Positions 18,359 to 27,343 of a stretch of DNA of 36,920 nt are shown in pieces. Source of the DNA: Bacteroidales bacterium. GTDB taxonomy: Bacteria; Bacteroidota; Bacteroidia; Bacteroidales; F082. The notes under the pieces were generated by a model that worked only from the letters and a program-made list of their open reading frames with translations, searched no databases and was not told the DNA's origin. The DNA lies in NCBI GenBank assembly GCA_018400955.1, contig JAGYLH010000029.1:1-36920 (forward strand). The letters run 5' to 3'. Every line of letters starts with the position of its first letter. Position 1 is the stretch's first letter. A program made the position numbers and the translations under genes.

Positions 18359-20026
18359 CTAATTAATTTGCAAGTTGACCGGGTTAAGTTGACGAACAAC
18401 CCCACCCGGGCCTACTGCTCTGATATTTTCAAAATAAATACGCTGACCTCTTCGGGCATTGCGTATTTCGTTACGAACCACATCATTAAACCTGTTACCT
18501 GTAATGGTGCCAAGCGGGCAACATCACCACCACGGAAAGTTGTTACCGTATATGACTGAATGGTAAAATTATATCCTTCAAAATCAAAATCTTCCATTAC
18601 AGGGATGATGGCATCGGCAGCCAGCAAAACGTTTCTGTCTATTGCACCATCGGTCATATTGGCGATGCGGGCAATTGGTGGCGGAACGCGCTTAATCCTG
18701 AATTCCTGACTTCCTAATGAAATGGTACGTCCATCAATGGTTGCTGAAGCCGAAATGGTTGTGGTACGAATGTCTTGTTCGAGATTTTCAACAAACCGGG
18801 TTCCATCTGAATCTTTAGTGATTGTACCATCAGAGATAACGGGCCTTATAGCATCAAGTGGAATCCCGGGCGATGAAATTGAAATGGGGTTTTTAACACC
18901 TGCGTAGAAAATATTCATACGTAAAGGAGCTACAGTTAGTGCTGGGGTGCCACCACATATTCTGCTGCAAAGGGTATTCCTGATAGGATTGAGTACCTGG
19001 ATTAAACATTTCAATTACTCCGGCATATCTTTGCACACCCGTATTTGTTGCAGGAAATTGCAATTTGATAATGCCATCTACACTGGTAATTGTTTGAGCT
19101 CCTCCTCTGTTGGCTGCTGTAATCTGCGTTGCTCCACGCACAACACGTGCTTCAGATTGTATTTTGCTGTCGTAAGCCGCCACTAGCACATCAGCTTCAT
19201 AAGTCTGGCCAGTAAGTATATAGGTTGATTTGGGGATTACTTCGGCTTTGATTTTGTCAAACTTAAAGTCTTCCTCTGTGATATTGGCATAAAGCCGGTT
19301 AATGGCATCAAATTCAGCCGATTGCACTTCGCCAATAATCTTGTTTTTGATGGTGACAGAAGCTGCCAGAATGGTATGGTAAAAGTTGTATTGCTGCCAA
19401 TCCTGAGGCGTACCTGTTGCATCGCGATAGCCACCTTCACGATCGGTGATTAAACCAATTCTGTCAGCAAATTGCTCTCCGATTACACCCAGAATAAAAT
19501 TCCGGTACTCGTCCATTTTTTCCGACAACTCGTATGCTTTACCATTTTTGTTCTGCCCAATCATTAAGGCTGTTGGCACATCAAATTTGTCCCTGGATTT
19601 TACCTTGTCGAGGTTCAAAACATTTACTTCACGCTGCATTCCTGGATTAAAGGGGTCAGCTACTGAGACTTTCGAGTAAAAATCTTCTAATGTTTCTTCT
19701 TTTGATTTTTTCTCCGACATACTGACGAGTTCAAGCTTTAATTCTTCGATATAATTGATCAATTCGCTTGAACGCTGCCTGACTTCCTGCGCTTTTTCCC
19801 AAAATTCACCTACCTTTTCAGGTTGGATTGTGTTTTGGTTCTCGAACTGGGCATAGGTGCCTGCTATTTTGGTGGAGAAATTCTGGTTGGTGTTTTCCAT
19901 GCTATCGTTCACCACCATAAAGGCATCCAGAATATCTTTGGAAACATTAAGGGCCAACAAGGCAGTAAGCACCAGGTACAGCATACCAATCAATTTTTGC
20001 CTTGGGGTTTCTTTATATCCGGCCAT
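18359..20026 (-). CDS. gldM: Type IX secretion/gliding motor protein GldM (PorM) with three apparent base losses
   Basis: GldM/PorM carries motion from the GldL motor across the periplasm to the GldK/N ring. It begins MAGYKETPRQKLIGMLYLVL, with a single N-terminal helix (TALLALNVSKDILDAFMVV) and long periplasmic domains. The frame breaks three times. One base at 18969-18974 and one at 18944-18947 restore EYPFAAEYVVAPPALTVAPL. One at 18510-18511 restores GTITGNRFNDVVRNEIRNAR and the true end, GVVRQLNPVNLQIN, with TAG at 18359. Naive calling gives two fragments and a false C terminus. Reconstructed length is about 556 residues, somewhat longer than PorM of Porphyromonas. Gap to gldL is 54 bases and to gldN 19. 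Confidence 0.92.
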
Positions 20027-20080
20027 TTTTTATTGTATCTAATAATTTAAATTCTGTTCTAAATTAGCGCTTAACCAGTT

Positions 20081-21112
20081 TTAGGCATTCACATTCATTG
20101 CTGTTAGCATATTACCATAAACTTTGTTCATGGCACTCATCCTGTTTGAAAGCGAAGCCAACTGTTGACTAAACTGTTCTGCATTTTCGCTGGACTGGCT
20201 AATCTTCGAAAGGTATTCGGCAAGTGTGGCCTGCAATTTTTCGGATGATTCCACCGCTTGTTGGGTGCCGTTCAGCTGTATTTCATAAACAGCATTCAAG
20301 GCTGCCAGGTTTTCTGATATCTTACGTAATTGTGCATTGTAGCTGTCGCCATCAACAGCTGAAAAATCAAGTGCCTCAACTGATTTTCCCAATGATTGTG
20401 CTGATTTGGCATAACTACTGGCCAGACTTTGTGCTGATTCAGTAGCTGCTTTTACGCTGCCGGTGAACTCCTCGGTGGCACGCATGTCCGATTTCAGCAT
20501 GTCTGCAGCCTGAGTATAAGCATTTCCTAATTTTCCGGCACCTTCCGAAGCTGATTTCATATTTTGTAAATAGGATTCGGATACCTGCACATCTTTCTCA
20601 ATAACCTCAGAAGCTTTTTTATAGCTTCCTGACAGTGTGGTGGCTGCTGAACTGGCAGTTTTTACTGAGCTGATGTATTCATTTGTGGCAAATGCGGCAT
20701 CAGAAATATCTCCCATTTTGGAAGCGCTATCGCTGAGTTTTTGCAAACCCTTACCCAGTTTTTCCAATGTTTCAGACTCAATATTTGCATCCTTGAACAT
20801 TTGATCCAACTGTTGGGTAGGTGTTTTTTTCGAATCAAGCTCGCGTTGCACAAGTCCTGACCCGCCATTGCGCATGCCGGCCAACTCAGGATAAACCAAA
20901 CTCCAGTCGGGCTCCACATGTGGAGGCTCAAATGCTGAGAAAAGGAAAATTAAGGCTTCCATGGTGAGGCCTACAAACAACATTTCGTTGGCATACTCAT
21001 AGTGGTTGATTTTGAACAGCGCCCCCATGATTACAATAGCGGCACCAATACCGTAAAGCTTGGACATGAAATTTTTGTACCCCTTGCTTCTTACTAATTT
21101 GCTAAATCCCAT
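20081..21112 (-). CDS. gldL: Type IX secretion/gliding motor protein GldL (PorL), long coiled-coil form
   Basis: GldL/PorL forms, with GldM, the proton-driven rotary motor of the T9SS in the inner membrane. Two helices lie at about residues 19-35 and 45-61. The second, LFVGLTMEALIFLFSAFEPP, holds Glu52, which matches the functional membrane glutamate of the family. The cytoplasmic tail is long (total 343 residues against about 215 in Flavobacterium), rich in Ala/Ser/Lys and helical. It contains three tandem 35-residue repeats at residues 145-249. Between gldK (60-base gap) and gldM (54-base gap). Confidence 0.94.
   Translation of the reverse strand: MGFSKLVRSKGYKNFMSKLYGIGAAIVIMGALFKINHYEYANEMLFVGLTMEALIFLFSAFEPPHVEPDWSLVYPELAGMRNGGSGLVQRELDSKKTPTQQLDQMFKDANIESETLEKLGKGLQKLSDSASKMGDISDAAFATNEYISSVKTASSAATTLSGSYKKASEVIEKDVQVSESYLQNMKSASEGAGKLGNAYTQAADMLKSDMRATEEFTGSVKAATESAQSLASSYAKSAQSLGKSVEALDFSAVDGDSYNAQLRKISENLAALNAVYEIQLNGTQQAVESSEKLQATLAEYLSKISQSSENAEQFSQQLASLSNRMSAMNKVYGNMLTAMNVNA
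20366..20680 (-). repeat. Three tandem 35-residue repeats in the GldL tail
   Basis: Residues 145-179, 180-214 and 215-249 of GldL align without gaps. Shared positions are an aromatic at 2, Lys7, Ala9, Ser/Thr10, Leu16, Tyr20 and, at 24, Ser, Ala and Ala in turn. 35 residues equals five heptads, so the repeats fit a continuous coiled coil. The DNA unit is 105 bases but diverged, so this is an old protein-level duplication. Confidence 0.75.
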
Positions 21113-21172
21113 TTTTTATTTAGAATTAATGTTAAAATATGATACTTATTTAATATGTGTTTTTTAACGAAA

Positions 21173-22543
21173 CTATCTGTAAACGCGTGAGGCTTTGCGC
21201 GGATTGTCACCTTTGTTGCGCCCCAGATAAGGTTGTACATTTCGGAATCCGATATAGCTTTTGGCTGTATCCTGATATTCATAGGTACGTGTGGTTACTT
21301 GCAGGTAATAAGCAATGTCTTTCCAGGAGCCACCACGAACAACTTTCCTTTTCATTGAGGGCGGATCGTTTTCCTTCGCATTGTAGGTGTAGTTGGGATT
21401 CATATCCCAAGTGAAGTTGTAAGAGGCCGGGTCGAAAGCACTATTGGTCCATTCGGCCACATTGCCCGACATATCATAGAGTCCAAAATCATTGGGGGGG
21501 TAATGGCCCGCAATAACTGTGCGCAAACCACCATCAGCTATGTAGTTGCCCCTCAAAGGTTTGAAGTTGGCCAAGAAACAGCCTTTTTCATTTCTTGTGT
21601 AGGGGCCTCCCCAGGGATAGGGGTTCAATTCATAGCCACCCCGTGCAGCCCATTCCCATTCAGCCTCGGTCGGCAGCCTGAATTCAGCCACAGAAACTTC
21701 ACCTTTACGACCGCGTAAATAGGTGTTTAGCAGTTCGGTACGCCATACTGAGAATGCGCGCGCCTGGCTCCAGTTTACACCCACAACAGGGTAATGGTCG
21801 TAAGCAGGGTGCCAAAAGTACTTTTCAGTTAGCGGATCATTGAAAGAGTAAGTGTAATCATGTATCCAGGCCAAAGTGTCAGGATAAACATTGATCATTT
21901 CCTTGCGCACATATACAGAGCGGTCTCTTAAGCCTTGTGGACGGTTTGACAGTCCGGCATTGCGGAAATCAGCATCCTCACTAAAATCCTTGCGTGCAGC
22001 AGCCTGTAGATCAACCCAATAGTATTCGTACATAAGTTTGCGTGTATCTATTTCCTTTCTACGGAAATAGCGTTCATGCTCGGGCAGGTACATTTCTTCC
22101 AATGCGTCCCTTATTTCCTGATCGCGGCTGTTCCATTCTATTTTAGTTTTCCAGTTAAGAAACGGCGGATCGTAGATTTCGCCTGTACGCTTATTTTCTT
22201 CTATCAAGTATTTGTCGGGTTGGATATCACCAAGTATGGTGCGTGCGATTGAATCCCTTACCCAATAAACAAACTGCCTGTATTTGTTATTCGTGATTTC
22301 CGTTTCATCCATAAAGAAAGCAGAAACGGAAATGGTTTTAGGCTGATGCAGGTAGGCAGCGGTAATGTCTTCACCACCGGCACCCATGGTATAACTACCT
22401 TGTGGTATAAAAACCATCCCGTAAGGATCAGGTTGGTAAAACGGTTTTGACTTCTGACGGACCCCGACCAATTCACCCTGATTTGATTTGCTGCAACTTA
22501 CCGTGGCAAGTATAGCGAGTGCAAACAATAAGAAGTTTCTCAT
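21173..22543 (-). CDS. gldK: Type IX secretion/gliding lipoprotein GldK (PorK)
   Basis: GldK/PorK is a lipoprotein that, with GldN, forms the large periplasmic ring under the outer membrane. ATG at 22543 gives MRNFLLFALAILATVSC, a lipoprotein signal with Cys17. The frame runs 12 codons further upstream, but that spoils the signal. The mature protein has a formylglycine-generating-enzyme-like fold: GMVFIPQGSYTMGAG, FMDETEITNNKYRQFV, FRLPTEAEWEWAARGG and VVRGGSWKDIAYYLQ. 456 residues, normal for the family. It is an inactive relative of the enzyme family by known biology. 128 bases after porP and 60 before gldL. Confidence 0.95.
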   Translation of the reverse strand: MRNFLLFALAILATVSCSKSNQGELVGVRQKSKPFYQPDPYGMVFIPQGSYTMGAGGEDITAAYLHQPKTISVSAFFMDETEITNNKYRQFVYWVRDSIARTILGDIQPDKYLIEENKRTGEIYDPPFLNWKTKIEWNSRDQEIRDALEEMYLPEHERYFRRKEIDTRKLMYEYYWVDLQAAARKDFSEDADFRNAGLSNRPQGLRDRSVYVRKEMINVYPDTLAWIHDYTYSFNDPLTEKYFWHPAYDHYPVVGVNWSQARAFSVWRTELLNTYLRGRKGEVSVAEFRLPTEAEWEWAARGGYELNPYPWGGPYTRNEKGCFLANFKPLRGNYIADGGLRTVIAGHYPPNDFGLYDMSGNVAEWTNSAFDPASYNFTWDMNPNYTYNAKENDPPSMKRKVVRGGSWKDIAYYLQVTTRTYEYQDTAKSYIGFRNVQPYLGRNKGDNPRKASRVYR

Positions 22544-22671
22544 TTTATCTAATCGAATTACTTTCAATTTTTTATACATTATCTTGTTGTGTACTTTTTT
22601 CTTTTTGAAGCGGTCAAAAGTAGAAAAAATATACTTTGATTCAAGTGTTCTTTTATTTTTACCGCCATTAT

Positions 22672-23628
22672 TTACAAATATCTTGTGTTTCTGTAGCTTC
22701 TGGCTGAACGGTCGGGCTTGATTTTAAAACAGTAACCAAGACTGATCTCATGTGTACCTGGAACATTGATTCCCATTGTGTTAACATCATAGGCGTAACC
22801 AATTCTAAAGTCGTTCCACAACACGCCCACCATTAAACCGATTGACTCTTGAAACCTATAGTTAACGCCTGCCCAAAAGCGATTATTGTATGCAACCATC
22901 ACAGAGGTGTTGATTTGTGTTGAAGAAAGGTTGGAAATGACGTTTATGGCCGGGTGTATTTCATAGCTCGGAAAGTTGCGCAAAATATATTGGTAGCCCG
23001 CAACAAAATGGATGGTCCGGTCGCCCACAAAACTGGCACTTTCGGTTGAAGAACCCAAAGCTTTCCCTTTTGATTCAAAAATGCTCGTAACAGATAGACC
23101 AACATAATAAAGCTCGGGAGTGTCCCAAAACAAACCAAAATTGGCATCAAAAAGCATATCACTTTGTTCCCCTGAAGCTAAAATGGGGTCGTTTGGTTGT
23201 GTTGGTTTAAATTTGGAGAAATCTGTTGACCTGTTCAGAAAATTGGCAGCAGCTCCAATACCCAGTGTGCTTCCACCAATATCAAGGTGATAGGCGTAAC
23301 CCACTTGTACCATGATATTGCTTTCAAACCCCAGTTTGTCCTGAACGATGGCTCCCCCAATGCCTCCCCTGAGCAGGCTGATGGGCGAATCGGCTGTAAT
23401 CAAAAATGTTTCAGGGGCCACACGATTTCCATCTTCATCATTAAAACCAACCCATTGCTGCCGCGATATACCATTCAGGCATATGCCTTCGCCCAAACCC
23501 GCAAACCCGGCATTGCTGAACATGTGGGTATAGGGGTGATGGGTAAATGTAGGCGCCTGCTGGCCAAACGTTGTTTTGGCGGCAAACAATAGAAGAATAA
23601 ATAGTAAACGATTAATATTCAGCTGCAT
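22672..23628 (-). CDS. porP: PorP/SprF-family outer-membrane protein
   Basis: PorP/SprF-type barrel that sits at the head of the gldKLMN operon in Bacteroidia and works with the ring and with PorE in the T9SS. ATG at 23628 gives a signal peptide (MQLNINRLLFILLLFAAKTTFG, cleaved before QQAPTF). The open frame continues 29 codons upstream without signal character. Family marks are THHPYTHMFSNAGFAG near the N terminus, SRQQWVGF, GIGGAIVQDKLGFE, and closing strands GVNYRFQESIGLMVGVLW and FRIGYAYDVNT. 318 residues. It probably shares the gldK transcript despite a 128-base gap. Confidence 0.9.
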   Translation of the reverse strand: MQLNINRLLFILLLFAAKTTFGQQAPTFTHHPYTHMFSNAGFAGLGEGICLNGISRQQWVGFNDEDGNRVAPETFLITADSPISLLRGGIGGAIVQDKLGFESNIMVQVGYAYHLDIGGSTLGIGAAANFLNRSTDFSKFKPTQPNDPILASGEQSDMLFDANFGLFWDTPELYYVGLSVTSIFESKGKALGSSTESASFVGDRTIHFVAGYQYILRNFPSYEIHPAINVISNLSSTQINTSVMVAYNNRFWAGVNYRFQESIGLMVGVLWNDFRIGYAYDVNTMGINVPGTHEISLGYCFKIKPDRSARSYRNTRYL

Positions 23629-23986
23629 TAGCAAAAAGCTGTATTGAGTTTTAGGCTGGCTAAAATAGTAATTTTTGATGAATGCCGCTTGTATGCGAAC
23701 TCTTTTTTCTAACATTGGCCATTTGTTGTTGATGATCTGCCAGCATAATGTCTAAACAGAAGCATTTTCCATGAACAAATAAACTATTGTTTTCTGGTTT
23801 TATTGCCCCTGTTTCGCTTAGACAGATTCTTCCGAATTTAATTGGTAACTGCTAGCTGAATTTTGAAGTCGTAAGCAAGCAAAAAAATGAGGGAATCTGA
23901 TTACTTTTGCCGATAATTTTCAGGGGTTGTCTAAAGTGCTATTCTGAAAAATCAAAACGGTCTGTAAACCTTTAAAATATTATATA

Positions 23987-24880
23987 ATGGCTTTTATTCA
24001 GAAAGATAAGGTGTTTTCAAAAAAATGGCTTATCAATTACAGCCTTATTTTGGTTGGCTCATTTATTCTCGCTTCAGGCTTTGTGCTTTTTATTACACCT
24101 TATAAGATTGTACCGGGTGGTGTATATGGTATCGCCATTATCCTTCATTATATTTTGGGTACTCCTGTAGGTTTAACGGCCCTGACGATGGACATTCCTT
24201 TGACCCTTATAGGAATTCGGGTTCTCGGGCCACGATTTGGCTATAAAACTGTTGTCGGATTTTTATTAACGGCCTTTTTTGTTGACGGAATAACCTATTT
24301 GTATGGTAATGAACCGCTGGTAGCCAACGAACCTTTGCTTTCGTCGATTTTTGGAGGTGTTTTCTTAGGGCTCGGTCTGGGCTTGATCTTTAAAGCCAAA
24401 GCTACTTCGGGGGGTACGGATATTATAGCGATGATTATTAGTAAATACACAAAACTTCCTATAGGTCAATTGCTTATATATGTTGACTCGGTAATTGTTT
24501 TGTTTGGCTTGATTATTTTTCAGGATTGGAAAATCCCACTTTATTCCCTTATCGTTATTTTTATCACAGGAAAGGTAATTGATACCATATTGCAAGGTGT
24601 TAGCTACGACAAAACCTTGTTTATCATTTCCGATAAACACGATCTGATCAGGGACAAAATCATCAACGATCTCAATCGTGGTGGGACTTTTATCAAGGGC
24701 AATGGCATGTACAATGGTGCCGAGAAAACAGTTATTTTCACTGTGGTCAACCGCAGGGAAGTGGCCATGCTGCAGGAATTTATCCACGATGTTGACCCCA
24801 TGGCATTTGTGACTGTAATCAATGCGAACGAAATTTTGGGGGAAGGTTTTAAATCGCTCAAGGACAAGCTAACCGACTAA
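23987..24880 (+). CDS. YitT family membrane protein (first of a tandem pair)
   Basis: A 297-residue protein with five or six membrane helices in the first 200 residues and a C-terminal DUF2179 domain (RGGTFIKGNGMYNGAEKTVI, VNRREVAMLQEFI). Segments such as IVPGGVYGIAIILHYILGTP and FKAKATSGGTDIIA are typical of YitT. The role of the family is uncertain. The next gene begins on the base right after its TAA, so the pair is certainly one operon. It is divergent from porP across a 358-base gap (23629-23986), in which TACTTTTG at 23902-23909 may be its -7 element. Confidence 0.92.
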   Translation: MAFIQKDKVFSKKWLINYSLILVGSFILASGFVLFITPYKIVPGGVYGIAIILHYILGTPVGLTALTMDIPLTLIGIRVLGPRFGYKTVVGFLLTAFFVDGITYLYGNEPLVANEPLLSSIFGGVFLGLGLGLIFKAKATSGGTDIIAMIISKYTKLPIGQLLIYVDSVIVLFGLIIFQDWKIPLYSLIVIFITGKVIDTILQGVSYDKTLFIISDKHDLIRDKIINDLNRGGTFIKGNGMYNGAEKTVIFTVVNRREVAMLQEFIHDVDPMAFVTVINANEILGEGFKSLKDKLTD

Positions 24881-25771
24881 ATGGGGTTTATTGTTAAATA
24901 CAAAATGTTTTCGGCCTCCTGGTTCAAGGCTTATGCCTTTATTTTAGCCGGGGCCATCCTTATTGCAATCGGGTATGTGTTTTTCATCACCCCGCATAAG
25001 ATTGTTCCTGGAGGCATTTATGGTATCTCGATCATTTTGCACCATAGCTTTGGCACACCGGTAGGCTTAATGGCCCTTGTTTTTAACATTCCACTAACCA
25101 TATTAGGAATTAAAGTGCTAGGCCCACGTTTTGGTGCCAAGACCATAACGGGCTTTGTTTTGACATCTGCTTTTATGGATGGACTCACCTATTTATCTGT
25201 TACTGGGCCTTTGATTCCAGACGACCCTTTGCTTTCGGCTATTTTTGGTGGATTTTTTATAGGAATTGGTGTGGGCTTTTTATTCAAGGCAAAAGCAACT
25301 TGCGGTGGCACCGACCTCATTGCCATGATGATTGGCAAATGGACCGGTCGTCCCTTGGGTCAATTGATGATGCTGGTGGATTCAGTGATTGTAATAAGCG
25401 GGGCTTTGATTTTTACTGATTACGCCTTGCCCATGTATTCGCTACTGGCTATTTTTGTAATGGGAAAAATGATAGATGCTGTTTTACAAGGAATTAGTTA
25501 TGACAAAGTAGTGCTCATTGTTTCGGACCATTATGAGGATATCGGCAAAAAAATCACAGCAGATATACAAAGAGGCGGCACCTTTATAAAATCGGAAGGA
25601 ATGTATAATGGACGCAGCCGCAACCTGATTTTTACAGTGCTCAACAGGCGCGACCTTGCCCTCTTGCAGCAATTTGTGTATGAAATCGACCAAAAGGCAT
25701 TTATAACTGTAATGAATGCTGATGAAATATTGGGCCGTGGCTTCAGGTCACTTTCGGAGAAGGTTGATTAA
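24881..25771 (+). CDS. YitT family membrane protein (second of a tandem pair)
   Basis: A 296-residue paralogue of the preceding gene, roughly half identical over its whole length. It has the same helix pattern, the same IVPGGIYGISIILHHSFGTP and FKAKATCGGTDLIA segments, and the same DUF2179 end (RGGTFIKSEGMYNG). It has no upstream gap and no ribosome-binding site of its own apart from the end of the first gene, so it depends on coupled translation. The two may form a heterodimer, but this is inference. It converges with rseP, 47 bases apart, with only a weak hairpin between. Confidence 0.92.
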   Translation: MGFIVKYKMFSASWFKAYAFILAGAILIAIGYVFFITPHKIVPGGIYGISIILHHSFGTPVGLMALVFNIPLTILGIKVLGPRFGAKTITGFVLTSAFMDGLTYLSVTGPLIPDDPLLSAIFGGFFIGIGVGFLFKAKATCGGTDLIAMMIGKWTGRPLGQLMMLVDSVIVISGALIFTDYALPMYSLLAIFVMGKMIDAVLQGISYDKVVLIVSDHYEDIGKKITADIQRGGTFIKSEGMYNGRSRNLIFTVLNRRDLALLQQFVYEIDQKAFITVMNADEILGRGFRSLSEKVD

Positions 25772-25818
25772 GATGTTTAGGATCAAGCAATAATCCTTTA
25801 TCCTTCAAGCAGATCAAT

Positions 25819-27144
25819 CTAGCTGAATAATTTCAGGATATCGTTTCCGTTGGCGAAAATTAACAGGCCAAACAAGAGCACCATTCCGACAATTTGCGCA
25901 TATTCCATAAACTTATCACTTGGTTTGCGCCTTGCAATTATTTCATAAAAAAGGAACATGACATGACCTCCGTCGAGGGCAGGAATTGGCAACAGATTGA
26001 GCACAGCAAGCATGATTGACAAAAATGCTGTCAGGCGCCAGAAGCTTTCCCAATGCCATTGTTTGGGGAAAATACTTCCTATGGTAATAAAACCACCAAC
26101 ACTTTCGTAAGCCTTTACTTCGGGCGATGCCAGTAGTTTGAGTTGCTTGAGGTAGCCACCAATTCCATCGATTGTTTTCGCAAATCCGGCAGGAACAGCT
26201 TCAAGCAAAGAAAAATCCTTTTGGTGAAAGTCGAAAATCATATCGACTCCCCGAGGATACACCCCCAACAAGCCATTATCCGGAATGGTAACCGGCAGGC
26301 TGAGTGTATCCTGTTCCCTTTTCAATACTATCTGAACGTCTTGATTTTTGTATTCTTGAAGTACAAGTCTGAAGTCTTGAAAATAAGGAATGATTTGATC
26401 GTTCAGTCCGATAATGGTATCCCCCTTTTGGATGCCTGATGCTTCAGCAGGGGAGTTTTCGCCAAATCCTTCTATTACAAAAGGTGTCCTGAACGAAAGA
26501 AAACCGGCTGACTCGTGCTTCACCAGTTTGCCAATGGAACCTTCAGGAAGCGTTATATCCATGACCTTGCCATTGCGTTCAATTTGCAGGCTTTGGGCTT
26601 CTTCTAAAATGATGGTTATTGGTATGCGCTGAAAATTATCAATATATTTACCTTCAATGGAAAGGATTTTGTCCCCATCGAGCAATCCAAATTCACGGCT
26701 TAGCTCATCTGTTACGATACCATAGCGGTTAACCTCGGAAGTGGGAAGGTATTTTTCGCCATAGAAAAAGAGCATACCTATATAGATGGCATAGGCCAGT
26801 ATAACGTTCATTGTTACCCCACCCACCATAATAATCAAACGTTGCCAGGCTGGTTTTGATCGAAATTCCCAGGGTTCAGGGGCTTTGGCAAGTTGCTCTT
26901 TGTCCATGGACTCATCAATCATACCCGAAATCTTAACATAACCCCCTAGTGGAAGCCATCCCATTCCATATTCCGTGCCTTTGAAGTTGAACTTAAAAAG
27001 CGAAAACCAGGGGTTGAAAAAGAGGTAGAATTTTTCAACGCGGGTGTTGAATACCTTGGCAGCAAAAAAGTGTCCGAACTCGTGAACCACAACCAAAATT
27101 GACAAGCTAAGCAGCAGCTGAAGTATTTGTATGAGAATATCCAT
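25819..27144 (-). CDS. rseP: RIP metalloprotease RseP
   Basis: Site-2 intramembrane zinc protease, 441 residues, which by family cuts anti-sigma factors and remnant signal peptides in the inner membrane. HEFGH at residues 21-25 lies in the first helix. The partner LDGGH follows in LNLLPIPALDGGHVMFLFYE near 390. Between them is a PDZ-type region (ENSPAEASGIQKGDTIIGLN), with further helices at the C terminus. Starts with MDILIQILQLLLSLS. A possible promoter lies near 27241-27248. Often next to dxr in relatives; dxr is not here. Confidence 0.95.
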   Translation of the reverse strand: MDILIQILQLLLSLSILVVVHEFGHFFAAKVFNTRVEKFYLFFNPWFSLFKFNFKGTEYGMGWLPLGGYVKISGMIDESMDKEQLAKAPEPWEFRSKPAWQRLIIMVGGVTMNVILAYAIYIGMLFFYGEKYLPTSEVNRYGIVTDELSREFGLLDGDKILSIEGKYIDNFQRIPITIILEEAQSLQIERNGKVMDITLPEGSIGKLVKHESAGFLSFRTPFVIEGFGENSPAEASGIQKGDTIIGLNDQIIPYFQDFRLVLQEYKNQDVQIVLKREQDTLSLPVTIPDNGLLGVYPRGVDMIFDFHQKDFSLLEAVPAGFAKTIDGIGGYLKQLKLLASPEVKAYESVGGFITIGSIFPKQWHWESFWRLTAFLSIMLAVLNLLPIPALDGGHVMFLFYEIIARRKPSDKFMEYAQIVGMVLLFGLLIFANGNDILKLFS

Positions 27145-27240
27145 TGAAAGATCGATATATTAATTAAAATCATGATTCATAACAAGATAGCTGTACTATT
27201 TAATGTTTCTGCCATTTGTTCTTCTGATAGCAAGCGGCTG

Positions 27241-27248
27241 CAAAATTA
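27241..27248 (-). promoter_or_regulatory. Candidate -7 element for rseP
   Basis: The reverse strand reads TAATTTTGCA, matching TAnnTTTG, about 97 bases before the rseP ATG. No clear -33 element. Confidence 0.4.
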
Positions 27249-27321
27249 TACTTTTTTCCCAAAGAGTTTGGTTTGAATTCCTTAAGTTTAGTTAAGAAAT
27301 TGTTTGGATGTTAAAACACCA

Positions 27322-27343
27322 CATTTTAGTTTGGTCTAAAATG
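27322..27343 (-). terminator. Hairpin across the stop codon of the M23 gene, weak terminator
   Basis: CATTTTAG and CTAAAATG form a perfect 8-base stem around a 6-base loop and include the TAG stop (27336-27338). On the reverse strand TGGTGTTTTAAC follows, only a short T run, so termination strength is doubtful. Confidence 0.4.

Noticed and set aside
25772-25818. Bidirectional terminator between the YitT pair and rseP
   Set aside because: The only stem (GGAT/ATCC type) is too short to support.
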